Positions 25,711 to 43,207 of a stretch of 64,000 nt of DNA are shown piece by piece. Position 1 is the stretch's first letter. Every line of letters starts with the position of its first letter. The notes under the pieces are model-generated. The model did no database searches. It saw only the letters and a program-made list of their open reading frames with translations, and had not been told where the DNA came from. The DNA comes from Limanda limanda. Taxonomy: Eukaryota > Chordata > Actinopteri > Pleuronectiformes > Pleuronectidae. The DNA lies in assembly GCF_963576545.1 (NCBI RefSeq), contig NC_083639.1:18667118-18731117 (forward strand), in the 5' to 3' direction. Made by a program: the position numbers and the translations under genes.

Positions 25711-28349
25711 ACTTCATATTAAAATGTTTATTCTCCAAGAGCTCCCTAGGACTAAGTGGCACCATAAGTCTGGATTATCACAAATTTCTAAAATGTTCAA
25801 CAATTCACAATTGTTTCCAGCAGGAAAAGTTCAGTCTGTAGTTTCGGGCAACAGACTGCCAATGATAGCCCTTGTGTTCTTATCTGATGTGCGGCCTGAA
25901 TAAGGGAATCTGAGATGAGAGTAGCTAAGATAGCATCTTGAGAAGGTTTAGAAAACCTTCTGATGCAGTATAATACAGAACTATTCCTCTTCAGAGTAGT
26001 GGATAGGTTCCAATAGTCCAATGAATCAGTAGCTTGCTGTAAATATTATTATTCATTGGCATGCAGTTTAAAAAGACGTGCTAATAACCAGATTTGAGCG
26101 CTGACACAATGATTGACAGAAAATTGGATCACCAAACCAACTGGTCTTGCATCGATCACTGGGAATGACTCTAGAAGAAAAACACTTCCAGCATGAGTTT
26201 GCTGAAGCTGGAAAACAACTATTTATTCGTATTAAATAGAAATTTATGAAATATCTTGTTGGTTTGTTGCCTGTATTCCTCCTTAATCTGCACTCGAGCC
26301 ACAAAAATATGTGACTGGCTCACGGAACAGTTGTGTGTGGTGTTGGCACTCCACTTGTATTTTTGTGATAATTTGAAGTGTGTAGGAGGTCTGTTGTGTG
26401 CACACAAGCCACTTTGTAGTAAGGGACTGTTTGGAATTTGTTTCACAATTAAACTGTTTTGTATGAAAACTAAATTGTAACAATACCCAGTCTTAACAGA
26501 CAAGAAGCTTATAATAAGGGCTCAAGATTAGTCTCTTTTAACTTAAAGAACATTATTTCCCAACTATTTTGTTTTTATTTATCAAGCACAATTGCCCCAA
26601 ATCCTCAGCCTAAACCCTGATTTAGGGACAGTGACTTTTAATTATTAGAAAAACTCTGGAAGGAATATGTATTGTAAGGATTAATAGATAACTGATTATC
26701 AACATACTGTATATAACAAAATTTTGGTTTACAGCCGTAACAGTGATATTTATAAAAAATGTAAAATAAATTGAACAAATGTAATATTTTTCTTCACACA
26801 CTGCTATATGTACTAATGTGAATCATTCAATTTGTTATTGAGTGTAATTGGGTTAATATAATGTTAAAAATTGTTCTACCAATTATAGTGGATTCAACCA
26901 CTGTTTACTGCATGATTCTTGTGTTCATGCAAAGTGTGGCATGGACTGTATGTGATGTTGTGTCTCCAGATTGGTTCCAGTGTAAGTCCAGAGTCTATTT
27001 TTATTCCTGCTCCGCCCCTGTCTGTCCATCCATTCTCTGTGCACCACAGTTATTGTCAAGCTGATTTGAAAACACGTCATATCATGTCAGTAGCTCTTCT
27101 GTAGCAACCATCCCCTTCAATTGTAGCACACATTAAATGTTTAGCTTCCTCCTTTGACAAAATGCCCCCGATTGTGGCTGGCGGCCAAAGCATGCAGGAA
27201 AAAGAATTGAGCTGGTAGAGAGACATGAATGGATCCGTTTCTTTTCAGGGGTCAAGGAGTGATGACTTTCTCTCGAAATGTTATTGGTCCTCAGGGCAGA
27301 AGTCTAAAACATGGACCCATGTGCTCTCCTTAACAAGGTAATAAACCCCTGTTTCACAAAGAGACTTTGAATAAAGTGAGAGCTCAGCTTGCTGTAGGGT
27401 TAAAATGAAATACCTCCCTTGAAAATAGTTCACCCTCAACCCAAAGGTCTGGCTGTAAGAAAAGGCCATGTTGCGGAGCAGAGACAAAGAAACACTCTAC
27501 TATGAGTTTGCAAAGAATACTTTCTCTGTTGTATCGTATAAGGTTCTGTCCAGCCGGCGGCACTTCCCTTGTGTTTGTGTTCACCTCTCTAAACTCCTAG
27601 TGAGTTTCCAATAAATCCAGATGAAGCTGTGATGCTGTGAGTCCCGACAGCGTTACACGGGACACAGCGGCAAGCGTTTGCATGAATTAGCCGCACGACT
27701 GATAGTGTTTCATTACACGTGAAGATCCTCACAAGCATCATAATTCCCTGGATAAGTGTTGGATTCTGAGGATAGCTTATTATTCAACATCATCAATTAA
27801 TAGGCATGAAATTGTCTTTGAATGCAGTGTGTCAACTCTTGTGTGCGCTGCTTATGAAATCAGATTCACTATCATCACAGGCAGTGACAAAATATATGTT
27901 GTGATACTGTAAATAATAGATGCCTCAGTTTCGCATGAGTGAAACATTTTATGTACTTTCAGGCTAGCACATTAATAATTGGCAGCACTGTGGCGAAGTA
28001 CTGAAAAGTTAGATTAAGAAGCCAAACTGGAAAAGAATTTGGCGTGACATTGATGTTATCCCTCTGATGAGTATTAATTACGGCCTTAAAAGTGCCCACA
28101 GTTGGTGGCACAACAAGCAGACGCAGTTTATCCAGTTAGCTGGGAAGAAAACAAGTTATCACGAATAAATAAACATATTAAATACACACAAAGGACAGTT
28201 GTCTGTGGACATTGTCAACTCTCACTTGGATGGATTTTGAGTTTATAAGTATTATCAAGTGAGCCTAAAGCATTTAACAGTAGCCTAAATTGTACTAGAA
28301 CAATCAAGGCTGAAAAAGAAATAAGATGAGTCATAGCTTCTTTATAATT
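25711..28349. other. Intergenic, no gene recognised
   Basis: No exons seen. The 27150-27790 part is less AT-rich and non-repetitive and may hold conserved regulatory DNA. Confidence 0.35.
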
Positions 28350-28470
28350 ACACAAACATCTGTCTGTCGGAAAGCATATCTCATGAACCGTTGATCTTAT
28401 GTGCTTCACACTTGATTGTGTATCGGATAAACTACGGCAGACATTTGATTATTTTTATTTGACCATGTCA
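28350..28470 (+). repeat. Dispersed repeat fragment, related to 1316-1445
   Basis: CTGTCTGTCGGAAAGCATAT, CTCATGAACCGTTGATCTTA and TGTGTAT blocks follow the order seen near 1326. Confidence 0.35.
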
Positions 28471-29404
28471 GACTGAGACACAGCCCCGTGACAGGTGCTG
28501 AGCTCCAACTTGGCAACAACATTCACAGAATCACCTTCTGTTCGGCAATTTGTCTTCAAAGTAAAATCACATTTGTTTTGCTGCTGCAATGCTTACCGTG
28601 TAAAAATATTGCGCCGGTAAAGGAAATCGTTCAAACTTATATATAAACTTAATAAGAGAAAAGTATTTAAGTTATTAAGTAAGTTCAGTTTCATTTTATG
28701 AAAAGCATTGACTATAAAATCTTCATTGCAGATAAACCAGGTAGAATGAACCCAAAGTTTTCTAATTTCACAATGCACCGTAGACTGTTTATAAAAATCT
28801 CTGCACACACAGCCAGCACAAAACAACAAAAAGTGACGGTATATTGTAGAACATTAGAACACCCTTTTATAAACAGATGTAATTCTGTGTCTAACCCTAA
28901 CCCTTGTATATTGAAGGAGCAAACCATAGCTTGCCAACTAAATGTTATAACCGAAAATGTGGCATTTTTTTATTTGACAAAATAAATGTCTTATTTCAGG
29001 GAAAAAGAAAGAAAGAGCAAACACCAGCCATAATTTTCACACATTAACAGTGTTTAGGTACGATATTTACTACAACAGTGAGTTGTCTGAGCTCTTCACC
29101 ATTGAAAAGGTTACTACATGTTAGAAACCACTACAAGGGAAAGAAAAGGTTGGGAAGTCTCCGCTTCCACTTAGGCCTTTTTGTCAAATAATTCAAGACA
29201 ATAAAGGGTCTATGGTTTGATGCAATCTTATTATATTACATTCTAAATATTGATGTTTTGGCATTCGTTGAGATAAAACTAACAACATAAATAAGTAAGT
29301 AAGTAAGTGTAAAAAATGTCAAATTATTCCAAGAGTTGTTATCTTGTATTGTGACCTTGGCTGAGAACAAATTAGGAACTTCTGATTTAAAGTAGGGGGA
29401 AGGT
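28471..29404. other. Intergenic, no gene recognised
   Basis: AT-rich with a short AAGT run near 29293. Nothing assignable. Confidence 0.4.
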
Positions 29405-30510
29405 TCAAAGTTTAGTTCATTCATGTGTTCATTCATTCACAGCACTAAAACAGCACTGGTGAAAATAATCAATGACCTTCGAGTGAGCGCAGAGGACAAA
29501 AATGGATATATCCTAATGCTCCTCGATTTATCTCCTGCATTTGACACAGTAGATCAACGATCAACATTCTTTTGCACAGACTCAAAAGTTGGATTGGTAT
29601 CACAGTCACAGCTCTAAACTGGTTCAAAACATACTTCACTGGCAGAACATATTTGGTTAGCCTCTGTGACCAAGTTTTCACGAAAGCATGATAACCGTCA
29701 TAACTAGCACTGGGAAAAACTATTGGGTATCATTGTTACGCAGATTATACTCAATTATATCTATCTGTATTGCCAGATGACTCTGATGCTCCAAATCAAG
29801 TTATAAATTGCCTTTCAATGGACAAAGGATGAGCAACAATTTTCTCAAATTAAACAAATATAAAACGGAAATTCTTGTAATTGGTAGTGATGATCAGAGA
29901 CAATAGATTATTAGCAAAGTTTGAAGCCAGGCGCATGAAAACGAATCAAAAGTAAAGAACCTGGGTTTTACACTGGACTCAGAAGAAGATTTGAATCCAC
30001 TCAAACAATGTCACAAAGATTGCCTTTTATCATTTAAGAAACATTATTAGAGTAAGACAGTACCTCACTCTGGAAGATTTCTTGCCTGAAATACTGTAAT
30101 GCACTTTATTTAGGATTACCGAAAAAATCCACTGATCAGCTCTAGCTTGAAGACATTTCTGCAGCCAGAGTTTTAACGAGAATTAGGAAAAGAGATCACA
30201 TTAGTCCGGTGTTATTGTCTTTACACTGGCATCCAGTATCACTGAGGATTGATTTAACAATTATTTAACTTGTTTTAAGTCTCTTAATGGTACAGGGCCA
30301 CGACCAACTGATTCACAAATCTTATAAAAAGCCTTGGAGCAGATGTGCTGTCTTTGACTGCTGCTCTTCCAATATTAGGATTCATATGACTTGCTTTCTA
30401 GTAGAAAGAGAGCTGATCTTGGCTGGATAAGAACACATCTGTGAACAGAAGAGTTCACTATGTTTGAAACCATTAGCCTGAAAACACTTTTAGCCCAGAT
30501 TGATATTAAC
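29405..30510 (+). mobile_element. Decayed L2-type LINE, reverse-transcriptase region
   Basis: HSTKTALVKIINDLRVSAEDK, then LDLSPAFDTVDQ, then YHCYADYTQLYLSVLPD match L2 reverse transcriptase. The catalytic YADD box reads YADY, and frameshifts and stops occur. The 3' portion (LHWHPV-like, then a LINE tail) continues to about 30.5 kb, ending roughly 270 bp before the promoter motifs of mitfa. Confidence 0.82.
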
Positions 30511-30773
30511 CTTCCTCACCCTGGAAATGTGACTGCGTAATATTGACGGTATAAATGTAATCAACCTCTAAACATCCAAAAATGGGAGGGCTGGTAAACA
30601 CACTATTCACTGTAGTTTTAATATGGCTAGTTTGTAGTGAAACAGTGGTGTCAATTGTGTTGCTGGCGCTCAGAACAAATAATGTTTTATACTAGATGAG
30701 CAGAACTAAAGATGAAACGTTAGTTGGCCTTAAGCAAGCTTTAGTTCGCAGACTACTGTCCGACCAGTAGAAA

Positions 30774-30860
30774 GGCTCCTTTGTGAGCTAGAGCTAGTGA
30801 CGTCAAATGGGCTCTATAAAGACATAAATTCATAGTTAAGCTGGAACAACACAGCAGTGG
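30774..30860 (+). promoter_or_regulatory. mitfa: mitfa M promoter: SOX-like site, CRE and TATA-like box
   Basis: CCTTTGT at 30778-30784 is the reverse complement of ACAAAGG, a SOX-type site. A perfect CRE, TGACGTCA, is at 30798-30805, and TATAAA is at 30815-30820, about 240 bp before the M start codon. Mammalian MITF-M promoters carry SOX10 sites and a cAMP-responsive CRE, so this layout suggests the same MC1R-cAMP and SOX10 inputs. Binding is inferred. Confidence 0.6.
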
Positions 30861-31056
30861 GATGAGCCTCAGTGTCCTCCTCCATTTCTTAACTTGCATA
30901 ACTAATGAGCCATAAACCCTGGATAAATTAAGCACGACTAGTGAAGGCTCTCAGATTTGCACAAACTAGCTTGCTGTTCGCACTGTAGGCTAACAAGATA
31001 AAAGGGATTATATACTGTATGTACATTTTTTTTTGATCAAATACTACTCATTGAAC

Positions 31057-35941
<4,885 letters not shown>

Positions 35942-37025
35942 CATCATCCATTTGTAGCAGCCCATTAATGAGGCGTCTACATTATAGTGACTTAAAGGTA
36001 TCCACATGACGGAGTGGATGAAGGAGCTTTGAAGCTCATTTCATCTCGATCTCAAATTTGTATCATTGTTTGCTCAAATATTGCTGAACTATTTTTATTT
36101 TGTTGTGACCTTTCATTCATTTCTCTATTGTGCACTCTATTGATACAGTCATATGATCTTGATTCCACATAGATGGACAGCTCAGAATTACTTAACAAGC
36201 AAATGCAAGGCTACTGAAAATGTCTGCTGTCAGTATAGATTAGTCAACTTAATAACTTTACAGTTTTTAGCCTTTTTAATTGTTGTCTTTTTAACTTTTG
36301 ATATTTTCAGAGATTCATACAGTGTACTGAGCTGTCCTTGGCAATTGGGATAAAATACATGTGAAAACTTACTTCACAAGTATATATGATGAATATAATA
36401 TTGAGAGGGAGGTGCAACATGTTGATGTTCAAACTTGCCAGAAGAAACTTTTTGTTGACAGGATGTAAAATTCTAATTTCTGGTTATTCAATTGCAAACA
36501 AATATGCATATAATTACATATGATAAGTTTGTATTATTTAAACTCCATGCCCTCAATATATTTTGAAGAACTGACAAATCGAACGTTGACCAGATGAGAA
36601 GTATTACTGTTAATATGGGGTATAATATTATTAATATCATTTATTTATTCTTATTATATTTGTTCTTTTTCTATTCACAGAGAGCATGTTGTGTTTGTAT
36701 CAGTTCTGAAGATGTCTTTTTCTCTTAGGAATTTAAAACATTGATCTTTTCCTATTCTCACTTGTTGTCAGACATCAGAAATGTTCCTAATTTATAATTA
36801 TGGGCTTGTTTTTATAAAGAGAATTTAGAAACATGACAATAATGTGTAAATGTACCTTATATTGACAATGTATGATAGTATTTTTTAAACTGTGGGTCTG
36901 GTTATAAGAAAAAACACAATTTTAAAATCCTGGTTGTAACATATTTGAATTTCACAAACCATCTTACTTTGTTTATAATTAATTTAAAATGAAATATAAG
37001 AAATAAAATAACATAAAACTGAAAA
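35942..37025 (+). other. mitfa: mitfa 3' UTR with probable poly(A) signal
   Basis: AT-rich sequence follows the stop. The first well-placed AATAAA is at 37002-37007, giving a 3' UTR of roughly 1.1 kb. The end point is inferred from that hexamer only. Confidence 0.55.
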
Positions 37026-38070
37026 TATTATTTATTTGCTTTGGCTCACAGCAGCCTTTTCCCCAGATGTTTCAGTTGCTTTGTTGATCTGTACCTTGCA
37101 TTACCTTGCATAACTCTGAAAGAAGGTTCATGTACAGAGATAAATTGTTTTTTTACGTCTCACACCTGTGACAGCCATGGACAGTTTTGTTCAAGTTGAC
37201 TGTCCATCCCTTTTTTCCCTGAACACCTTGAGCTATTGTCCTCAAACTTGGTACGAATGTTCACTTCAACTAAACACTCTAAAACATATTATAGTACGGA
37301 ATTCCTGAATTGATTTTTGGTAAAATTTACTCAATATCTTTCATTAAATTCCTTCTTTCCCTTAAACAACCAATCCCCAAAAATAATTGAAAAAAAATTC
37401 AATGCATTCATTTCACTTGTCCATGAAGATAGTCATAATTAATAATCCACATTGGGTCATTTTGCAATATATCATGTATTCTAACTAAGATCTTCTTCTT
37501 TGTAGTAGCAGGAAAAAAATCATCATGGTATGTTGTTTTCTCTCTGAGTATTAGTTAGCATTTTGAAATTTAGAAAGTGGACAAATTTGCAAATGTAAAA
37601 ATGTTGTCCTTTAATGCGTAAAATACACCACACCAAGTATTTTTCTTTTAAACTGTAGCCACTTTTGAGAAATAAGAAGTCAAACTTCCACATAAAGAAA
37701 TAGCCAGGCCAATACCAAGGTTGTGTTATTTAGTAAAAAATAATTTAACAACCTTAAGAATATTTAATTTTTCTGGTTATCAGGCTTTTCAGATAGGTTA
37801 TTAAATTGGACAGCTAGTGGGATTTGGGCTCCCCTTCACTTTAGGGGATAGTGGTAAACCAGTGGATCTTGTACGCCCACAAGCTTCAATAATCATTATT
37901 AATATTAGCTTTAGCTCCTCATCATGCAAAAGACACATATATTTTTTTTTTTCTGATGAACTGCTGGAGACTGCTGAAAGCAGAGAGCGTTGGATTTAAA
38001 TTAGGCAGGAGGCCTGAAAAACTAATGTTGCATGAAAAAATGATCTTGTGTTTAATGAACAATAAAAAGC
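37026..38070. other. Convergent gap between mitfa and EEVS
   Basis: AT-rich DNA. No exon, repeat or RNA gene recognised. Confidence 0.5.
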
Positions 38071-38076
38071 TTTAAT
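38071..38076 (-). other. eevs: Possible EEVS poly(A) signal (ATTAAA)
   Basis: ATTAAA on the minus strand lies about 270 bp past the stop; a second copy is at 38051-38056. No minus-strand AATAAA lies closer. Assigned from the hexamer alone. Confidence 0.3.
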
Positions 38077-38346
38077 GAAGTTTTAGGGTATATTTCAGTC
38101 ATAACAGGTTTGTAATTAGCAAGCAGCTTACTTTGGTTATACATACAGTAAATGAAAATCAAACTGTCAAACAAACGGTTGAAAAAACAACGCTTTTCTG
38201 TTTTGATTGTTGTCAAATACAAATTTAGGAAACATATTCTCACATGCAGAGAAATTTTTATGAAACACATGATGGACAAAGACTGTTGCTCAAATGCAGT
38301 GGGTAAATGCTCTATAGCTATTTTCTAATGAAAGAAAGAAGAGTAG

Positions 38347-38456
38347 TTACAGTTTTACACTTCGGATTGAACTGGTGCAGTGGCTGACACTCAGCTCGTC
38401 ACGCCATTTTTCGTAAGCTCTGTGCAGGGTCTCATAAGATGTGTCATTAAAAATGT
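38347..38456 (-). CDS. eevs: EEVS exon 5 (C-terminal)
   Basis: 110 nt encoding the last 36 residues, DIFNDTSYETLHRAYEKW to IRSVKL, then TAA. The acceptor is tcttttcag, phase 1. The C-terminal helix matches the expected end of the cyclase fold. Confidence 0.9.
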
Positions 38457-41400
38457 CTGAAAAGAAAGAAAGAGCGTTAACAAGACTATACGTAAACAAT
38501 ATAACATGAGCTCTGGGTAATATAAGAATACACTCAAACACAGCTTCTTATCCGGAAAATATATATATATATATATTTAGTGAAATACAGACTGATATGA
38601 GGCTGGCCAGATATAGTAACAGGCCTTTTTTCAGTATGTTAATGGCTGTTAACATTTTACCAACTGAATGATATACTCCCTGTGTGCATAATCAGCAACA
38701 GCTTCAGGCTGTTTGAGGATTATGCTACTGCTCCTATTTTTCAAGTTCACCCTAATGATTCGTACCTGCTTGCCCAAGACCAACAGGCAGAGGCATTCTG
38801 AAGAGGCCACCAGAGTGCTTCAGCCTGTCCTGCAGAGACTTCTGTATGAGCTCCATGGTGAATCCCTCATGCCAGACGGGGAGCTCCAGGCCCACCATGC
38901 AGCTGATGATCCTTTGCTTCTCCTCCTCTGTCAAAAGGCCACGCTCTTGAGACACGTAAACCATGTAAGACATATCAATGTTCACTGCCTCACCATGCAG
39001 GAGAGATGGGAGAACTTTCTGTATGGAAAAGAAAAGTTTAAAAGTATTAGGATGTGGGTATTTGCTTTCAAAATGCAATGCGCCTATTAAGATGTAAAAA
39101 TGTACACACAACTTCTTTTTGAGAATCAAATGTGGACCATAAGTGTCATAGTGTTGTGCTATGTCTGCCTTAAAGGATCAATTACCATCTCTAATGCTGG
39201 ACTGATTAGGTGTCCAAAGTCCACAAGCCTGTTTAGGTCATCTTCCCAAAGGTTGGGGGCAAGCTCCTCGAGCATGGTGGTGATCGCTAAACGAGTTGCC
39301 CTTGATGCAGCCTGTAGGCGGTTGTGCCCATCAATGCTTTTATCAGTCTGGAATTTAGTGTCCAGCAGCATAAGACCATGTTTCTCAAGGAGCTCAAAGA
39401 GGCCTCTGTGCTTCATCAAGGCCATCTGTAAAAACAGCAGGCAAAACACATAGAACGCATAATAAGTAGCTTATCTACTGAAAATGGCAAGTGTTGAATA
39501 ATATTGGATATAGAGTAAAGGTTTCTGAAGAATTCCAAAGAAGTCAAAACTCTAAAACACTCACGAACATAAAACACCTTCATTGGTCTTACAATAAAGT
39601 TGTCCTTTATACTTCAAGTGTCACAATAACTGACACACAAGGTTATTATACAAGATATTATATATTGTATTATTATATAGAAAGTAATGGTATTAGCAGA
39701 TGATCATTACTTTTAACATCTCCGCCAGCCCGTTGGAGATGTGCCTTCGAGGAATGGTTTGTATGAAGGACAGGTCAAGGAAGACAGCAACGGGTGGGAC
39801 ATAGGCACCAAGCTTATTCTTGCAGTTTGCAAAGTTAACCCCTGTCTTTGCTCCCACACTCGCATCGATGTACGAGAGCAGGGTGGTCGGGACTCTGATG
39901 TAAGGAGTGCGTCGCCTGTAGAGCGAGGCGGCCAGGCCGACAATATCAAGGCACACTCCTCCACCCATGGCGATGATGGGCTCCTTGCGCCGGTCAAGGG
40001 AGAAGTTGTTGACCTCCTCTATGATCTTCAAGGCTATGTCCATGGATTTGTTCTCCTCAGTGGTGGGTAGAGCCAAGATCTTGTACAGGACATTGTTGGC
40101 CTCTAAGTACTCGGTCAGCTTGGAACCGTAGATTTTGTAGACCTCCTGGTCAACGACTATGAAGCGTTTGAGTGGCTTGCTTGATTTTCTAATGTCCTCC
40201 ATCTGCTGGGGGTCGGAGATTTGACCCAGCAGGAGTGTGTCGTTGCATGGGTCCAGCAAGTTGTGAGTCTCGGTTACCTTGTAGGTGAAGACAATGGGGC
40301 TGACCACTGTCCAAGAGGTGCCCTGCTCTGTGATGCTCTCATAGCTGCCACAAAACACACATGAAAAAAAGGCATTAGTATTTAATGGGGACTATATCAG
40401 CACTTTCAGAGGACAAGGTTCTGTTTCTGTCAATAAATTGCAGAATATTTAGGGGACACAGTGACAGTATCAGGTCTTGTTTGTGTGTGTGAAATAGTTG
40501 CACAAGATGAAAGCTGAAGCCAAAGCAATGACTTTAAAATAACTTTTGGAATCAAGCATCAGAATATTAGCACTTCAAACATGAATCAATATTTATTAAG
40601 TTACTACTTGACTACTTACAATTTTCAAGAATGCATTTATCAAACTGAGGCTGAATCCAACCATAATGTGCAAATTGTTCAAATGATATCAGCAACCTCT
40701 GCTCCAACTTGGCCAAACCTCACCCAGCTGATATTAACAGACTTCTTGTCTGTATTACCCGAATGGTTTCTCTATTACTGAGAATCCCTGTCTGAATCTA
40801 ATTCAAGGATCACATCTAGTTAAAACACCATCTCTTAAGTATTAAATGTCACTGCCTCCAAAAACTCAGTGTCCCTGCTTTGGCTAGAAGCTGAATAAAC
40901 ACTGTCTTATCAGAGAGAACGGTTATATATATCATATTGTAACACACATTTCTCAACATTAGGGTTTCTTTTGTAAAAACTTGAACCTTACAGTACTTTT
41001 TGTATAAACTTATGCTGAGATGATGGCTGTCTACCCTCAAGACAACTACATGAGCTCCAATGGCTATTTTGATTGATTACAACAGAATCTTTGCACATTA
41101 TCGGTTTCCCCTGCATACTGCTATTTGAGATATAGCTGAGAAAGTGTGAACTTAATTTGCTTCTACTATTGAAAATATTCAGTCTCCTCTGCTACACATA
41201 AATTACAATAGACCAGGACTCATGATGAACATCTGTTCTTGCTCTTTACAATTGCTGGCTTTACATTTTCCTATGAAGCCTCCTTAGTAAATAGTGGATC
41301 GTTGGGATTTCACAGCACGAGACTGTAAACACTGGAGACAGTAGCTGCCTAAATTCTAGCTTACTGTAACCAGTTTTTTAATACAGGAAGGACGCTGGTG

Positions 41401-41879
41401 TCATCACATTTGGAAACAGTGTGTATTCCACTGGTTGAACCATGAACCTTCTTTCTGTGCAAATAGCAAATATGAAGTATTGCATGATTCTGGATGACAG
41501 AACAGACACTGCTTATAAACATTAAACATTTGACAGAATGCATTACCCTCTGAAATCTACATTGTATCTCGAAGGGACAAAATAAATAAATATTAACTCT
41601 TGTAAGAAAAATAAAAAAATACATATTAAAAGGTTATACACATATTAAAGTAATACACAAATCCAATATGAAGCATTTATCCTGCCATTTGTACTATATT
41701 ATTAAAAGGACTGTGAGTGAAGTTCAATGTTAAACTCACATTTTTGCATCAGAAACACAGTCAGCTCTGTCCAGGTTGTCCCTCGTTCCCCGGGTACGCT
41801 TCCAGGTACTTTTGACCCGCACTAAGCTGAACTCAGTTTTCTTTTCTTTGGCATCGTTCTCCAGAGGTACCTTTCCCAT
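38347..41879 (-). CDS. eevs: 2-epi-5-epi-valiolone synthase (EEVS), sugar-phosphate cyclase, five exons
   Basis: EEVS cyclises sedoheptulose 7-phosphate to 2-epi-5-epi-valiolone, the first step of gadusol synthesis, using NAD+ and a divalent metal in the cytosol. Transcript-order exons are 41879-41740, 40344-39711, 39425-39186, 39018-38766 and 38456-38347, with GT/AG borders throughout. The total is 1,377 nt (458 residues plus stop). The dehydroquinate-synthase-like fold shows the NAD-binding GGG at 174-176 (IAMGGGVCLDIVG), the PTTLLSYIDASVGAKTGVN block at 199-217, and a metal triad Glu255 (GLAEMLK), His330 (DFGHLISP) and His346 (LLHGEAV). The two His are 16 apart, as in dehydroquinate synthase. 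Residues 1-46 are poorly conserved with no signal peptide. It is convergent with mitfa and divergent from MT-Ox. The gene looks intact. A shikimate-type synthase is unlikely in a vertebrate at this locus. Confidence 0.93.
38766..39018 (-). CDS. eevs: EEVS exon 4
   Basis: 253 nt encoding residues 339-422, opening KVLPSLLHGEAVNIDM with metal ligand His346 and ending near LPVGLGQA. The acceptor is ccatacag and the donor GCAG|gtacga. Confidence 0.93.
39186..39425 (-). CDS. eevs: EEVS exon 3
   Basis: 240 nt, phase 0 on both sides, encoding residues 259-338 (MALMKHRGLFELL to ISPALEM), including the helical domain and metal ligand His330. The acceptor is tttttacag and the donor ATG|gtaatt. Confidence 0.94.
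39711..40344 (-). CDS. eevs: EEVS exon 2 (NAD-binding domain)
   Basis: The 634-nt exon encodes residues 47-258, including the N-terminal Rossmann part, the GGG motif and metal ligand Glu255. The acceptor is tttgtggcag and the donor AAA|gtaatg. Confidence 0.95.
41378..41534 (+). repeat. Duplicated segment, copy A (EEVS intron 1)
   Basis: The segment from TTAATACAGGAAGGACGC to AAACATTTGAC is repeated at 46132-46285 in the same orientation. I count about five substitutions and one 3-bp indel by eye. The flanks are unrelated. Confidence 0.95.
41740..41879 (-). CDS. eevs: EEVS exon 1
   Basis: It encodes residues 1-46 (MGKVPLENDA to CVSDAK) plus two bases of codon 47. The donor is AAAAAT|gtgagt. 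The start is the first ATG, and FSLVRVKSTWKRTR follows in frame. It is missed in simple ORF scans because the frame closes soon after the splice site. Confidence 0.85.
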
Positions 41880-43207
41880 TCTTGCTGTGGTGACTGTCAC
41901 TTACAGATGTGAACAGATCTGGTTACAGACTAAATGAGTCCCGAATTCGAGGAGTCTTAAGGTAGAACATCCTATTTTGAGGATGCGCCTCAGATGAGGG
42001 AGGAGCATCTTCTTACAGTATGAGTGAACTCCTCACAGTGACACAAAATGTACTTACTTGAAGCCTGACATAAGTTAACTGCATTATATGTTGATTATTA
42101 AATAAGATATGTTTATGGTCAAGAGAATGGCATAGGATTCTTATTTTACAAATTACATTTATAATATTTAATTCCCATTGACATGCGGTTGCTTTTGGTT
42201 GGCAGTGTTTTTCACCTTCAATAGTAGAGTGTCCATGCATGAAGATAAACAGCCTTTTAACCTTGCCAGTTCCAACTGGTTTGATTTGTATCAAGGTTAG
42301 GAAACATACTATTAAAACTGTGAAACTAAAAGTGTCCACTGTCCGATATAAGTGATGTTGTTTCCAGTTGAATTTTAAAAGTATTTCAATCGTACTGGAT
42401 TTGGCTGCAACACTGTTTACTCAACTCAAACACTTCACCCATCCCTCCATTGGCCTTGTGGTGGGTAGATAAATAGTATATTAGTTTTTGTATTTTTCTG
42501 TGAACTTTCCCTTTATTGTAACATAAGAACGCTGATAAGGAGGATTCCAAACATTTTAAAAAAGCAGTTCTCTTTGGGAGTATAGTGAGACTGATAGAAG
42601 CTACAGGGGTATCAAATGTTTGATGTCATAGTCTATTCCTTATCCTTCCCAGATGTCACATCACCTTCCTTCTTTAACCTATCTCCGTTAAATAGAGGTA
42701 AAAATAAGTCTTTCGCATCTTCGAACAAAACTGCCAGGACAACTGCACCTGTCATAAAGCCAAACCAAACTGTGTCTTCTGTTCGAAAAATGTATCATTC
42801 AAGCAATAAAATAGATTTATTCAAAATAGTTATAGCTGGGGGTGAACCAATGCTCGGTGCTCAAACAGTACGACCTTCAGTCCAATGTTGAATTTAGCTA
42901 GGTATGCTAAGATTGTAGAACAAGGCCACCAACCATATCACTGTTAATTTCTCATAATACCCAGTTTCTTAACAGTGGGTCTCATATCCTAGTAAACAAT
43001 ATCAGTGAGACTGCATTGATTATAAACCATGCTGAAACCAAAAACCAAACGATACACACACCTACAGCAGGGGTTGGAACTGTGATTCACAGTATAGTGG
43101 ACATTGCCTTCTGGTTTAATTGTGTGAAGAGATATGACAAAGGAAAGAGTGACATGCACTTTCTTTTATTATAAGGGTTATAATTTGGTCTCTGTTTGTC
43201 TGTCTGT
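41880..43207. other. EEVS upstream region
   Basis: Shared space between the divergent genes. No TATA box obvious for EEVS. A CAGATG/CATCTG E-box lies about 25 bp before the start codon. An open frame at 42616-42891 matches nothing known. Confidence 0.4.

Noticed and set aside
29423..29617. Reverse-transcriptase-like frame as a host gene
   Set aside because: It matches L2 LINE reverse transcriptase, with a broken YADD box and frameshifts.
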